A stretch of 64,000 nucleotides of DNA, from assembly GCF_018070565.1 (NCBI RefSeq), contig NZ_JAGPXL010000004.1, positions 1 through 64,000 on the forward strand, read 5' to 3'. A program made the translations under genes and the position numbers. The stretch comes from Streptomyces sp. B93. GTDB taxonomy: Bacteria > Actinomycetota > Actinomycetes > Streptomycetales > Streptomycetaceae. Below, piece by piece: positions 16,736 through 25,886 of the stretch (the first letter of the stretch is position 1; each line of letters begins with the position of its first letter). The notes beneath the pieces were generated by a model. The model saw only the letters and a list, made by a program, of their open reading frames with translations. It did no database searches and was not told the DNA's origin.

Positions 16736-18457
16736 TCAGGCCCCGACCAACGGTGACCCGGACGACGCCCGCAACGGGGCGGCCAGCTCAGCCAGGGCCC
16801 GCTCCAGGCCGTGCAGATGAGTGAGCGCGGGGAGGGGCGCGTGGGCGGCGTCCGGCAGGGCGGCACCGGCGGGGACGGGCGAATCGGCGGCCGCGGCGGA
16901 CCCCATGGGCAGGAGCGGCTCCGGCGCCGCAGGGGCGGCGAGGGCGGCGCCCACGGACGAATCGCCGGGCGCGGTGACCGTGGCCGACCCGCCAGAGCGG
17001 GCAGCCCCGCCAGACCCGGCAAGCCCAGCAGGCCCGGGGTTCACGACCGACACCCCGGACACCGCGGCAACGGCGGGCGCCGCACCCACGGCACCCCCGC
17101 GACCACCCCCCGTCACCAGGGCCTCCACCGCCCCCTCCACCCGCCAGCACGCGGCGGCCAGGCGGGCGTCGTGGGAGGCCTCCGGGTCGGCGGCGACGGC
17201 GACCAGGCCGCGGATCTCGCGGGCGCAGTCGTCGAGGAGGCCGAGCACCCGGCGGGCGCGCCGCTTGCGGCCGAGCATCGGGTTGAGCGGGTGGACGAGT
17301 GGGGCGACGGCGAGCCGGACGCGGGCGAGCAGCTGCTCCAGTTCGGCGACGTGCCGCGCCGGGTCGGCGTCGGCGCCACCGAGCCGTGCGGCGGCCGCGG
17401 CGGTGCAGGCGTGCACACAGCGCAGGGCGCGCTGGATCCAGGCGTCGGTGACGGCGTGGGTGGTGACGGGCAGTACGAAGAGCACGGCGAGGACCGCACC
17501 GAGCGCCCCGACGCCGGTCTCGACGAGCCGCACGGCGAGCAGGCCGGGCGTGAGCATGTCCAGCGCCCCGTACAGGAGGCCGGCGAGCAGCGTGACGCTG
17601 AGCATCATCCAGGTGTAGGACACCGCGGCGGTGTAGAAGATGCCGAAGACGCAGACGGCGGTGATCAGGGCCGTGGGGATGGCCGCCCCGTGCACCGGTA
17701 CGGCGACCAGCAGGGCGAGGCCGATGCCCAGCACCGTGCCGAGGACCCGCCGGAAGCCGCGGACCAGGGTCTCGCCGCGCGAGGTGGTGTTGACGAAGAT
17801 CCACCAGGTGGCGCCGACCGCCCAGTACCAGCGCTGCCCGGACACCAGCTGCCCGACGACCAGGGCGAAGGCGGCGCCCGCGGTCGCCTGGACCGCCTGC
17901 CGGGTGGTGACACGGGCCAGACCGGTTCCCCCGGGCGGGACGACGGCCGGGGGCACCGGCAGTCGGCGCTCGTAGCACCACACTCCGAACCGCACCGCCG
18001 CCGCGGCGGCGACGGACAGCAGGACGGCGGCGTACAGCTCGGGCAGCTGGCCGGGGGTCGCCCGCAGGAACTGGGCGATGAAGAAGGTCATGAACGCGAA
18101 CACGCCGAGGCTGTGGCCGCGCGGCCCCCAGCGGCGGGCGTAGACGCCCGCGCCGACCACGGCGAGGAAGGTGAGGTCGCGGGCGACGGGGTGGTCGTGC
18201 AGCTCGGCCGCCGCGGTGAGCACCGGCACGCCGACGACGGGCAGCAGCGCGGTGGTGAGGGCCTGCCCGCGCACGGTGGCGTCGGTGACGGTGAACAGGG
18301 CGAGGAGCGCGGCGAGACCGCCGGTGACGGCGCCGACGAGGGAGTGGCCGAGCAGGCCGCACGCCACCACGGCCAGCCCGATGCCGAGGACGGCCCGGGT
18401 GGCGAAGCGCAGCCGCGTCCGCCCCGGGTCCGGAGCCACGAACACCCTCTTCAGCAC
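16736..18457 (-). CDS. FUSC-family (aromatic acid exporter-like) membrane transporter
   Basis: 573 residues from a GTG with a GAGGGGCGGGA ribosome site. Two blocks of transmembrane helices (about 15-140 and 185-320), each followed by cytoplasmic sequence, match the FUSC fold of AaeB/YccS-type exporters. The second block includes GQRWYWAVGATWWIFVN, typical of FUSC. The C-terminal 200 residues are helical, then low-complexity Gly/Ala/Ser/Pro, and unusually long for the family. The substrate is unknown; relatives export hydroxybenzoates. It is divergent from an Lrp/AsnC regulator that may control it. Confidence 0.85.
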   Translation of the reverse strand: MLKRVFVAPDPGRTRLRFATRAVLGIGLAVVACGLLGHSLVGAVTGGLAALLALFTVTDATVRGQALTTALLPVVGVPVLTAAAELHDHPVARDLTFLAVVGAGVYARRWGPRGHSLGVFAFMTFFIAQFLRATPGQLPELYAAVLLSVAAAAAVRFGVWCYERRLPVPPAVVPPGGTGLARVTTRQAVQATAGAAFALVVGQLVSGQRWYWAVGATWWIFVNTTSRGETLVRGFRRVLGTVLGIGLALLVAVPVHGAAIPTALITAVCVFGIFYTAAVSYTWMMLSVTLLAGLLYGALDMLTPGLLAVRLVETGVGALGAVLAVLFVLPVTTHAVTDAWIQRALRCVHACTAAAAARLGGADADPARHVAELEQLLARVRLAVAPLVHPLNPMLGRKRRARRVLGLLDDCAREIRGLVAVAADPEASHDARLAAACWRVEGAVEALVTGGGRGGAVGAAPAVAAVSGVSVVNPGPAGLAGSGGAARSGGSATVTAPGDSSVGAALAAPAAPEPLLPMGSAAAADSPVPAGAALPDAAHAPLPALTHLHGLERALAELAAPLRASSGSPLVGA

Positions 18458-18546
18458 TGAATCCCGCCCCTCGGTCAAAATCAGCATGAAAAAGGCGCCG
18501 CGGGTATCCGCAGCGCCATCGACTCCCCCATGACAGCATCAATCCC

Positions 18547-18681
18547 GCCACTGGCTCAAGTGGCATCCTCGCAACTGGGCCATTGGCACAGCGGCAAGCG
18601 GCGCGGGTCGGCCACCGCAGGACCAACGGACCACGTTGGACGGTTCGGCCGGGCCCGGGGCCACTGCGCCATTGGTACAGT
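18547..18681. promoter_or_regulatory. Operator region between FUSC and Lrp-type genes: 18-base direct repeats and an inverted repeat
   Basis: ACTGGGCCATTGGCACAG (18574-18591) recurs as ACTGCGCCATTGGTACAG (18663-18680), two mismatches and 89 bases apart. An inverted repeat GCCACT/AGTGGC lies at 18547-18564. Lrp-type octamers bind several spaced half-sites, so these are the obvious binding sites. The second copy contains TACAGT (18676-18681), a possible -10 box for the regulator gene, which would give autoregulation. Confidence 0.6.
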
Positions 18682-18712
18682 CGACCAAGATCAACCATGG
18701 AGGCCGGGCGCC

Positions 18713-19189
18713 ATGACCGTGGACGAACTCGACACCCGCATCCTGCGGCTGCTGCTGGAGCAGCCGCGCACATCCGTGCGGGAGTACGCGCGGATACTGG
18801 GCGTCGCCCGCGGCACGCTCCAGGCCCGGCTCGACCGGCTGGAGCGGGAGGGCGTGATCACCGGCACCGGTCCGACACTCTCCCCCGCCGCCCTCGGGCA
18901 CCCGGTGCTGGCGTTCGTGCACATCGAGGTCACCCAGGGCCATCTCGACGACGTCGGCGACGCGCTCGCCGGGGTCCCGGAGATCGTCGAGGCGTTCTCG
19001 ATCACCGGCGGCGGCGATCTGCTGACCCGGGTCGTGGCCCGTGACAACGCCCACCTGGAGGACGTGATCCAGAAGCTGATCAGCCTGCCCGGTGTCGTCC
19101 GCACCCGCAGCGAGGTCGCCTTGCGCGAGCGCGTCCCGCACCGGCTGCTGCCGCTGGTCGAGTCGATCGGCCGGGCGACGGCCGGGTGA
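18713..19189 (+). CDS. Lrp/AsnC-family transcriptional regulator
   Basis: 158 residues. An N-terminal helix-turn-helix (LDTRILRLLLEQPRTSVREYARILGV region, then TLQARLDRLEREGVI) is followed by an RAM ligand-binding domain beginning at HPVLAFVHIEV, with the family's GGGDLL glycine turn. These regulators form octamers and sense amino acids or other small metabolites. The ATG has a GGAGG ribosome site nine bases upstream. It is divergent from the FUSC exporter with repeated sequences between them, so control of the exporter and itself is likely. The ligand is unknown. Confidence 0.9.
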   Translation: MTVDELDTRILRLLLEQPRTSVREYARILGVARGTLQARLDRLEREGVITGTGPTLSPAALGHPVLAFVHIEVTQGHLDDVGDALAGVPEIVEAFSITGGGDLLTRVVARDNAHLEDVIQKLISLPGVVRTRSEVALRERVPHRLLPLVESIGRATAG

Positions 19190-19246
19190 ACGCACCCGTG
19201 ACCCCCGCGCGTGAGCCCCGCGCCCAGCCCTTGGCATCATGACCAC

Positions 19247-19942
19247 ATGAACCAGCTCGCCGGTACCGCGGTCGTCTTCGATCTCGACGGAACGCTCGTG
19301 GACAGCGAGCCCCACTACTACGAGGCGGGCCGACTGACCCTCGCCGAGCACGGCGTACCGGACTTCTCCTGGGCCGACCACGAGCGGTACGTCGGCATCA
19401 GCACGCAGGAGACGGTCACCGACTGGCGGCGGCGCTACGGCCTGACCGCCTCCGTGGCCGAGCTGCTGGCCGCCAAGAACCGCCGCTATCTGGCACTCGC
19501 CCGGCACGGCACGCGCGCGTACCCGGAGATGCGCAGGTTCGTGGAGCTGCTGGCCGACGAGGGCGTCCCGCTGGCCGTGGCCTCGGGTTCGTCGCCGGAG
19601 GCGATCGCGGCGGTGCTGGCCGGTACCGGACTCGACGCCCAGCTGCGGACCGTCGTCTCCGCGGACGAGGTGGCGCACGGCAAGCCCGCCCCGGACGTCT
19701 TCCTCGAGGCGGCCCGGCGCCTGGGCGTGCCCCCGGAGCGCTGTGTGGTCGTGGAGGACGCGGCTCCGGGTGCCGCCGCCGCGCACGCGGCCGGGATGCG
19801 CTGCATCGCGGTGCCGTACGTGCCCGAGCAGGCCGACGCGCCCGAGTTCGCGACCGCGGGTCTGCTGCTGCGCGGCGGGCAGGCGGAGTTCACCGCCCGC
19901 GGCGCCCACGACTGGCTGCTGCGCACGACGGCGTCCGCCTGA
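19247..19942 (+). CDS. HAD-superfamily phosphatase, beta-phosphoglucomutase-like subfamily
   Basis: 231 residues. All four HAD motifs are present: DLDGTLVDSEP with the nucleophile and acid aspartates near the N-terminus, ASGSSP, the lysine in AHGKPAPDVF, and VEDAAPGAAAAHAAGM with the Mg-binding acidic pair. The helical cap after motif I is the small C1 type of phosphoglycolate phosphatase and beta-phosphoglucomutase relatives. It probably dephosphorylates a small sugar phosphate. No ribosome site precedes the ATG. The gene starts 57 bases after the Lrp-type gene on the same strand and may be cotranscribed. Confidence 0.88.
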   Translation: MNQLAGTAVVFDLDGTLVDSEPHYYEAGRLTLAEHGVPDFSWADHERYVGISTQETVTDWRRRYGLTASVAELLAAKNRRYLALARHGTRAYPEMRRFVELLADEGVPLAVASGSSPEAIAAVLAGTGLDAQLRTVVSADEVAHGKPAPDVFLEAARRLGVPPERCVVVEDAAPGAAAAHAAGMRCIAVPYVPEQADAPEFATAGLLLRGGQAEFTARGAHDWLLRTTASA

Positions 19943-20072
19943 GCGACGGGCCCGCTGCCGGGACCCGTCAGAACCGTTGACGCACCCTCGCCTCACCCCT
20001 ACGGCCCCCGGTCGACAAGTCGCACGACGTCCGATATCCCGAACATCGACTTGCGAACCAGATGAGCACCCC

Positions 20073-22605
20073 ATGGCCCCGCCCCTCTCCCGGCGCGCCC
20101 TCCTCCAGAGCGCGGTGCTCGCCGCCGCCGTCCCGCTGCCCCCGCCACGTTCCTGGACGGTCCAGCCCTTCGCGCTCGACGAGGTGGCGCTCGGCGACGG
20201 GATCTTCGCCGCCAAGCGCCGTCTGATGCTCGACTACGCCCGTGGCTACGACGTCGAACGGCTGCTCCAGGTCTTCCGCGCCAACGCCAACGTGCCCACC
20301 GGCGGCGCGGTCTCCCCCGGCGGCCGGGAGGGCCTGGACGGCGAGGCCAACGGCAATCTGCGCGGCCACTACCCCGGCCACGTCATGACGATGCTCGCCC
20401 AGGCGCACGCGGGCACCGGCGACCCGCTCCACGCCGACCGGCTGCGCACGATGATCGGCGCGCTGACCGAGGTCCGCGCGGCACTGCGCCACGCTCCTGC
20501 CGTGCTGAGCGCCGAGGGCAGGTTCGGCCGCGCCACCGAGCAGCTCCGCGGCTCCTACCAGTACGTCGACCTGGCCGTCGGCGCCCTGCCCCCCGCCGTC
20601 ACCTTCTCGGCCTGGGTCAGACCCGGCCATGGCGGCTCCTGGGCCCGCGTCCTCCACTTCGGCGACGACACCACCCGCTATCCGTACCTCGCCGCCCGCA
20701 ACGCCGCCGGAGTACCCCGGTTCGCCCTCACCGCCGGCGACCCCGGCGCCGAGCAGGGCATCGACGGCACCGCTCCGCTGCCGCTGGACCGGTGGAGCCA
20801 CCTCGCGGTCACGATCGCGGACGGCACCGGAACGCTGTACGTCGACGGGACGGCCGTGGCCCGCGACACCGCCATGACGCTGACCCCCGCGGACCTCGGC
20901 ACCCCGGCACACCACTGGCTCGGCCGCTCGCACTTCGCCGCCGACCCGGTCTGCGCGGGCGCCTTCGACGAGTTCAACGTCTGGTCGCGCGCGCTGACCG
21001 CCGCCGAGATCGGCGCGCTCCAGGACGGCCCGGCCGCCGGTACCCCCGCCGGACGCGGCGACCTGGCCTCGTACGACTTCGAGGAGACCGGCGGGGGCAC
21101 CTTCGCCGAGGCCTCCGGACGGGGCCGCACCGCGACCCTGCGGCGGACCTGGGGCGGGCCCAGTCACCCCGGGTTCCTGGCGGCGTACCCGGAGACGCAG
21201 TGCATCGAGCTGGAGTCGATGACCGGCTCCGGCTACCACCGGGTCTGGGCGCCGTACTACACCGCGCACAAGATCCTGCGCGGACTGCTGGACGCGTATC
21301 TGGCGACCAGGGACGGGCGGGCGCTCGACCTGGCGTCCGGCATGGGCGACTGGATGCACTCCCGGCTGGCACCACTGCCCGACGCGGTCCGGCAGCGCAT
21401 GTGGGGGATCTTCTCCAGCGGCGAGTACGGCGGCATCGTGGAGGCGATCTGCGATCTGCACGCCCTCACCGGCCGGGCCGAACACCTCGCGCTGGCCCGT
21501 CTGTTCGACCTGGACCGGCTCATCGACGCCTGCGCCGCGGGCACCGACGTCCTCGACGGACTCCACGCTAACCAGCACATACCGATCTTCACCGGGCTGG
21601 TCCGGCTGTACGACGAGACCGGCGAGGAGCGCTACCTCACCGCGGCCAGGAACTTCTGGCGAATGGTGGTGCCGGTGCGGATGTACGGCATCGGCGGCAC
21701 CAGCACCGGCGAGTTCTGGCGGGCGCGCGGGGCGATCGCGGGGACGCTCGGCGACACCACCGCCGAGACCTGCTGCGCGTACAACATGCTCAATGGACTA
21801 CACGTACTTCATCGGGCTCACGCCCGGCCATGTCCGCGACTACACGCCCAAGCAGGGCACGACCTGCTGCGAGGGCACCGGCAGGCATGGAGAGCGCCAC
21901 CAAGTACCAGGACTCGGTGTACTTCAAGGCGTCCGACGGCAGCGCCCACACCACGGCCGCCTTCGCGCTGCGGCTGCGGGTGCCCTCCTGGGCCACCGCC
22001 GGGTTCCGGGTGACCGTCAACGGTCGTGCGGTGGAGGGTGCTCCGGTGCCGGGGAACTACTTCAGCGTGGCACGGACCTGGCGGGACGGCGACACCGTGC
22101 GGATCGACATGCCGTTCCGGCTCCGGGTGGAGCGCGCCCTCGACGACCCGGGCCTCCAGACCCTTTCCTCGGGCCGGTCAACCTGGTCGCCCGCGACCCG
22201 GCGACGTCGTACCTGGAGTTCGGGCTGTACGGCAACGCCGCCCTCTCCGGCGACCTGCTGCCCAGTCTGGCCCCGGTGCCCGGCCGCCCCCTCCACCACA
22301 CGCTGGACGGCGTCGCGTTCGCCCCGTTCTTCGAGGGGACTGAGGATCCCACGCACGCCTACTTCCGGCGCGTGGAACCGACGGTCGTCTTCGGAACCGT
22401 CGACTCCGGGGTGGCCAATCCGACGCGGGACAACGGCACCACCCTGCTCGACGAGGTCTGGGCGGGCGCGCCGTTCGACGACAAGGGGACGCTGCTCACA
22501 CGGGTGCGGTCGGTGGTGGCCGCGTGGGTGTCCGAGGGACGGCTGCCCCGGGCCGACGGCCAGGCGGTGCTGCGTACGGCGCAGCGGGCCTCGTACGTCC
22601 CCTGG
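20073..22605 (+). pseudogene. Decayed glycoside hydrolase family 127 (beta-L-arabinofuranosidase-like) gene
   Basis: The first 1.7 kb is open and encodes a Tat-type leader (SRRALLQSAVLAAAVP) and a GH127 catalytic domain. A LamG-like lectin domain (about residues 150-315) is nested in the catalytic domain. GEYGGIVEAICDL, HANQHIPIFTG and AETCCAYNML are recognisable. Four lesions follow. A deletion with frame change falls after NML (about 21793), so that DYTYFIGLTPGHVRDYTPKQ appears in another frame. A four-base insertion follows TCCEGTG (about 21882). A short deletion sits near 21945, and a one-base loss near 22172. Homology ends at ASYVPW without its own stop, just before the convergent gene. 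It cannot make a full enzyme. Confidence 0.85.
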
Positions 22606-22621
22606 AGGCCGCGGACGCGGG

Positions 22622-23356
22622 TCAGGAGCGGCGGCGGGGCCTGCCCCGGCGGGTGCCCTTGGAGGTGCCGGGTCGTGGGGTCTTCCTCGCCGTCGGCTTC
22701 CGCTGGGCCGGTTTCTCCTCCCGGCGCTGGGGCTGGGTCCGGGAGGGGCCGCGGGTGCTGTTGACCGTACGGCCGCGCACGATGCCGATGAACTCCTCGA
22801 CCAGCTCGGTGGTCGCCTCCTCCGGCCAGGACAGGGCGACACCCGACTGCGGGGCGTCCACGACCGGCCGGTAGGTCAGGTCCTTGCGGTGGTGCAGCCG
22901 GGCCAGGGACTGGGGCACCAGGAGGACGCCGATGCCCGCGGCGACCAGTTCGACGGCGTCCGCCGTGGTGGCGGGGCGTTCGAAGGCGGGCTCGCCGGGC
23001 GGACCCTGCTCCCAGCCGAGGACGTCGTCGAGGGGGTGGAGGACGACCTCGTCGGCCACGTCGGCGACGGTCACCTCCTCGGCCGCGGTCAGCAGGTGGT
23101 CCTTGGGGACGACCGCGACGGTCTCCTCCGTGTAGAGGGGGATGGCGCTGAAGACCGTACGGTCCACCGGCAGCCGTACGATCCCCGCGTCCGCGGTGCC
23201 GTCGCGCAGCGCGTCCGGCGCCTGCGCGGCCGTGACCTGGACGAGGGTCAGGGGAATGTCGGGCAGCCGCTCGTGCCAGATCCGCACCCACTTGCCGGGG
23301 GTCGCCCCGGGGACGTACGCCAGCCGGAACGAGGGGGGTGTGTCGGAGCCTGTCAC
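22622..23356 (-). CDS. LysR substrate-binding-domain protein without DNA-binding domain, with basic AT-hook-like tail
   Basis: 244 residues. The sequence begins directly in a LysR-type periplasmic-binding-like effector domain (FRLAYVPGATPGKWVRIWHE region, DALRDGTADAGIVRLPVD, GIGVLLVPQSLA). The N-terminal winged helix is absent. The last 40 residues are very basic and end with KGTRRGRPRRRS, which contains an AT-hook-like RGRP core. It is divergent from DUF5997, 81 bases away. The two may work together, one sensing a ligand and one contacting DNA; that is inference. The GTG start has only a weak GGCGGG ribosome site. The gene meets the tail of the GH127 pseudogene. Confidence 0.82.
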   Translation of the reverse strand: MTGSDTPPSFRLAYVPGATPGKWVRIWHERLPDIPLTLVQVTAAQAPDALRDGTADAGIVRLPVDRTVFSAIPLYTEETVAVVPKDHLLTAAEEVTVADVADEVVLHPLDDVLGWEQGPPGEPAFERPATTADAVELVAAGIGVLLVPQSLARLHHRKDLTYRPVVDAPQSGVALSWPEEATTELVEEFIGIVRGRTVNSTRGPSRTQPQRREEKPAQRKPTARKTPRPGTSKGTRRGRPRRRS

Positions 23357-23424
23357 CCCGCAAGGCTACCCGCCGCCGGCGGGGACGCCGTCGGCGGCGG
23401 TACGGGGCCACACCGTCCGGCGGA

Positions 23425-23430
23425 TAGTCT
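23425..23430 (+). promoter_or_regulatory. Predicted -10 box of the DUF5997 gene (leaderless)
   Basis: TAGTCT ends seven bases before the ATG at 23438 and no ribosome site is present, so the transcript is probably leaderless. No convincing -35 box is visible, so an activator may be needed. Confidence 0.4.
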
Positions 23431-23437
23431 GGACGGC

Positions 23438-23824
23438 ATGACGTCGCACCAGAGCACCCAGACGATGAAGCCCGCGACCGCGGCGAAGAAGCTGGGTGTG
23501 TACCTCCCCGCCACCCCCGCCGAGTTCCAGCAGGGGACCGTCTCGCGCGCCGAGCTGAACCAGCTCCAGGCCGAGCCGCCCGCGTGGCTGCGGGAGCTGC
23601 GACGCACCGGCCCGCACCCCCGTCCGGTCGTCGCGGCGAAGCTCGGTGTCTCCATCGCCGGTCTGGCCCGCGGCGGGGTGACCGAGGCGCTCACCACGGA
23701 GCAGATCGAGGCCCTGAAGGCGGAGCGGCCCGAGTGGCTGGAGAAGGAGCGCGCCACCCAGGCCGAGGTCCGCAAGGAGGCCGCCCGGATCAAGCAGCGG
23801 GACGCGGAGCGGGACGGCGACTGA
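23438..23824 (+). CDS. DUF5997 family protein
   Basis: 128 residues, a small, charged, helical protein of unknown function found in actinobacteria. Visible segments are TAAKKLGVYLPATPAEF, ELNQLQAEPPAWLRELRRTG, KLGVSIAGLARGGVTEALT and a C-terminal charged helix ending RDAERDGD. The two KLGV segments could be helix-turn-helix-like. It is divergent from a LysR effector-domain protein that lacks its own DNA-binding domain, so a split regulator is an attractive but untested reading. A TAGTCT box just before the start suggests leaderless translation. Confidence 0.8.
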   Translation: MTSHQSTQTMKPATAAKKLGVYLPATPAEFQQGTVSRAELNQLQAEPPAWLRELRRTGPHPRPVVAAKLGVSIAGLARGGVTEALTTEQIEALKAERPEWLEKERATQAEVRKEAARIKQRDAERDGD

Positions 23825-23914
23825 GCCTTCCCGACGGCCACTGAACCGGTCGTTCCGGAACGACACCGCATCGGTATCGAACAAGCGTATTGAGGTCGGC
23901 CGCCGAGATCGCTC

Positions 23915-25246
23915 ATGATCATGGGTATGTTCTCGCGCAAGGGTCGCCGACCCAAGACCCCCGAACTCCTCCAGGCCTGGGAGCTGCTGGACGCCGGAGA
24001 CGTCCCCGGCGCCCTGCGGCACCTGCGGACCGGTACGGAGAGCCTGCCCCTGGACGAGGTGGCCCTGGTGGTCGGCCGGGCCGCGGGGACCGCGGGCTTC
24101 GACGACCTGCGGCAGGCCGCCACGGCACTCGCGGCCCGACCGGAGAACGCCCGCGCGCTCTACGACTTCGGGTACGCCTGCATCGAGCGCGGCCTGCCCC
24201 ACCTCGCCGTCCCGGCGCTGCGGGAGGTGCTGCGGCACAACCCCGACGCACTGGTCGTCGTACGGGAACTGGTGTCGGCGTACGAACGCGAGGACCGCCA
24301 CCGGGAGGCCGTGGAACTGCTCACCCGGTACGAGGACACCTTCGTCGACTGGCCGGACCGCTACCTGCTGGCGTACAACGCGATCATGGCGGGTGATCTC
24401 GCCCTCGCCCAGCGCCAGCACGGGCTCCTGCCCGACCCCGAGGACCCGCAGTGGGTGCCCGCGCGGGACCGGCAGCGCCGGATGCTGGAGCGCGCCACGG
24501 CCGCGGCGACCGCGAGCCCGCTGGACGGCACCGATCTGCGGGGCTGGCAGTACGTGATCGGCGGCACGGTCCTCGGCACCCTCTCCCCGCACGGTTTCGA
24601 CGCCGGGATGACCGGCCGCTACGCCTTCCTCCAGGACACCCCCGGCCAGTGTCTGCACGGTCTGCTGCGGCTGAAGGCGCTGCTGACGGCCGCCGGGGTA
24701 GAGCCGCGGTCGGTGTCGCTGCTGCCGGACCGCAGCAGCCGGATCCTCGGCCTCGCCGCCGCCGAGGTCCTGGGGCTCCCGGCCGAACCCTTCACCGCCG
24801 GGCGTGAGGACACCGTCGTCGTCGCCTACGACCTGAACGACGTCGCCGCGGCGGACGGCGGCCCGGAGACCGTCGACCGCCTCTTCGGCCGCGCGCCCGG
24901 ACAGGTGCTGCACGAGCACGCGAGCTGCTGGACCGACGCCCCGGCGGTGACCGCCGACAGCGTCACCCTGCTCCACCAGGCCGTGATCGCCCCCTGGGAG
25001 GGGCAGCTGCGCCAGGGCGCGGACGGCGGCGTCGAGCGCGGCCCGGCCGACGACCGCCCCGACGCCGTCGTCGCCCAGGACGTCACGGGCGCCGACCCGG
25101 AGCCCCAGCAGGGCGACGAGACGGCCCCCGCGGACCCGGACGAAACCCTCACCGCCTTCGCGACGGCCGTCCGCGGGACCTGGCTGCGGGGTGACCGGGC
25201 CGGGCTGAACTCCACGGGACCGGTGCCCAGTTCACGGTTCGCGTAG
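23915..25246 (+). CDS. Hypothetical tetratricopeptide-like protein
   Basis: 443 residues, function not recognised. Residues 10-165 form regular helical pairs of TPR character, such as LLQAWELLDAGDVPGALRHL, ARALYDFGYACIERGLPHLAVPAL and ELVSAYEREDRHREAVELL. A globular region around LDGTDLRGWQYVIGGTVLGTLSP and GLLRLKALLTAAGVEPRSVSLLP follows, then an acidic linker and a short C-terminal tail. No signal peptide or membrane helix is seen. The start is uncertain: ATG codons at 23915, 23921 and 23927 are in frame and none has a clear ribosome site. It precedes the TPR fragment and the amyloid-motif protein on the same strand. Confidence 0.7.
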   Translation: MIMGMFSRKGRRPKTPELLQAWELLDAGDVPGALRHLRTGTESLPLDEVALVVGRAAGTAGFDDLRQAATALAARPENARALYDFGYACIERGLPHLAVPALREVLRHNPDALVVVRELVSAYEREDRHREAVELLTRYEDTFVDWPDRYLLAYNAIMAGDLALAQRQHGLLPDPEDPQWVPARDRQRRMLERATAAATASPLDGTDLRGWQYVIGGTVLGTLSPHGFDAGMTGRYAFLQDTPGQCLHGLLRLKALLTAAGVEPRSVSLLPDRSSRILGLAAAEVLGLPAEPFTAGREDTVVVAYDLNDVAAADGGPETVDRLFGRAPGQVLHEHASCWTDAPAVTADSVTLLHQAVIAPWEGQLRQGADGGVERGPADDRPDAVVAQDVTGADPEPQQGDETAPADPDETLTAFATAVRGTWLRGDRAGLNSTGPVPSSRFA

Positions 25247-25302
25247 CCGACCGCGGCCTTGGGGCGCGGTCGTCGACCAGAAGGTCGGAGGCGCGGTCAC
25301 GC

Positions 25303-25755
25303 ATGGGAACGGCCCACGCCGAGTCCGGCCGCAGGGGCGAGGCGCTGCTGCGCCTCACCATGGCGGAACAGGTCGCCACCACCAGCATCGACAACCCCTA
25401 CGAGAAACTACGGGCGCTGATCGGCGCGGCCGAGGTCCAACGCGAGTCGGGTCGGCTCGAACTCGCCTCCCGGGGCTACGAACAGGCCCTCGGCGTGGCC
25501 CGCAACGCCGAGTACCCTCTGGGCATCGCCCACGCCCTCGCGGGCCTCGCCGGCATCGCCGCGCTGCGCCCGGGTGACATCCAGCAGGCCCATGGGTACG
25601 CCGAGGAAGCGGTCACCCTGTACCGGAGCCTCGGCGCCGACACGGAAGCGGCAAAACCGCGCGAGTCCCTGCCGGGCCCTCGAGTGGACCGGCTCCTGAG
25701 TCCCCCACCCGGGAGCCGGTCCGGGGGTCACCACATCCAGCGGAAGGGGAGATAG
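25303..25755 (+). pseudogene. TPR fragment resembling the C-terminus of an AfsR/NB-ARC-type protein
   Basis: An open frame of 150 codons. Its first 110 residues look like consecutive TPR units from the sensor end of AfsR/SARP or NB-ARC-TPR proteins: RGEALLRLTMAEQVAT, ASRGYEQALGVARNAEYPLGIAHALAGLAG and AHGYAEEAVTLYRSLG. The tail after residue 115 is low complexity with no homology signal. Nothing upstream encodes the ATPase part, and no ribosome site is evident. It is probably a remnant of a deleted regulator rather than a complete gene, although a small TPR protein cannot be excluded. It lies just upstream of the amyloid-motif gene. Confidence 0.5.
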
Positions 25756-25886
25756 AAGGTCAGGGGGGAGGCTCCTCGTCCTGTCGTTGTGTGATTCATG
25801 CGAGAACCTAGCCGCCAACTGGAGGCGACACGACAGGGTTTGCGAAAGACGAACACCTGCGGTAATGAAGATCCCAAGGGGGAAAA

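Noticed and set aside
19743..20072. Upstream extension of the GH127 frame into the HAD phosphatase gene
   Set aside because: The frame is open by chance; the Tat leader starting at 20073 marks the real N-terminus.
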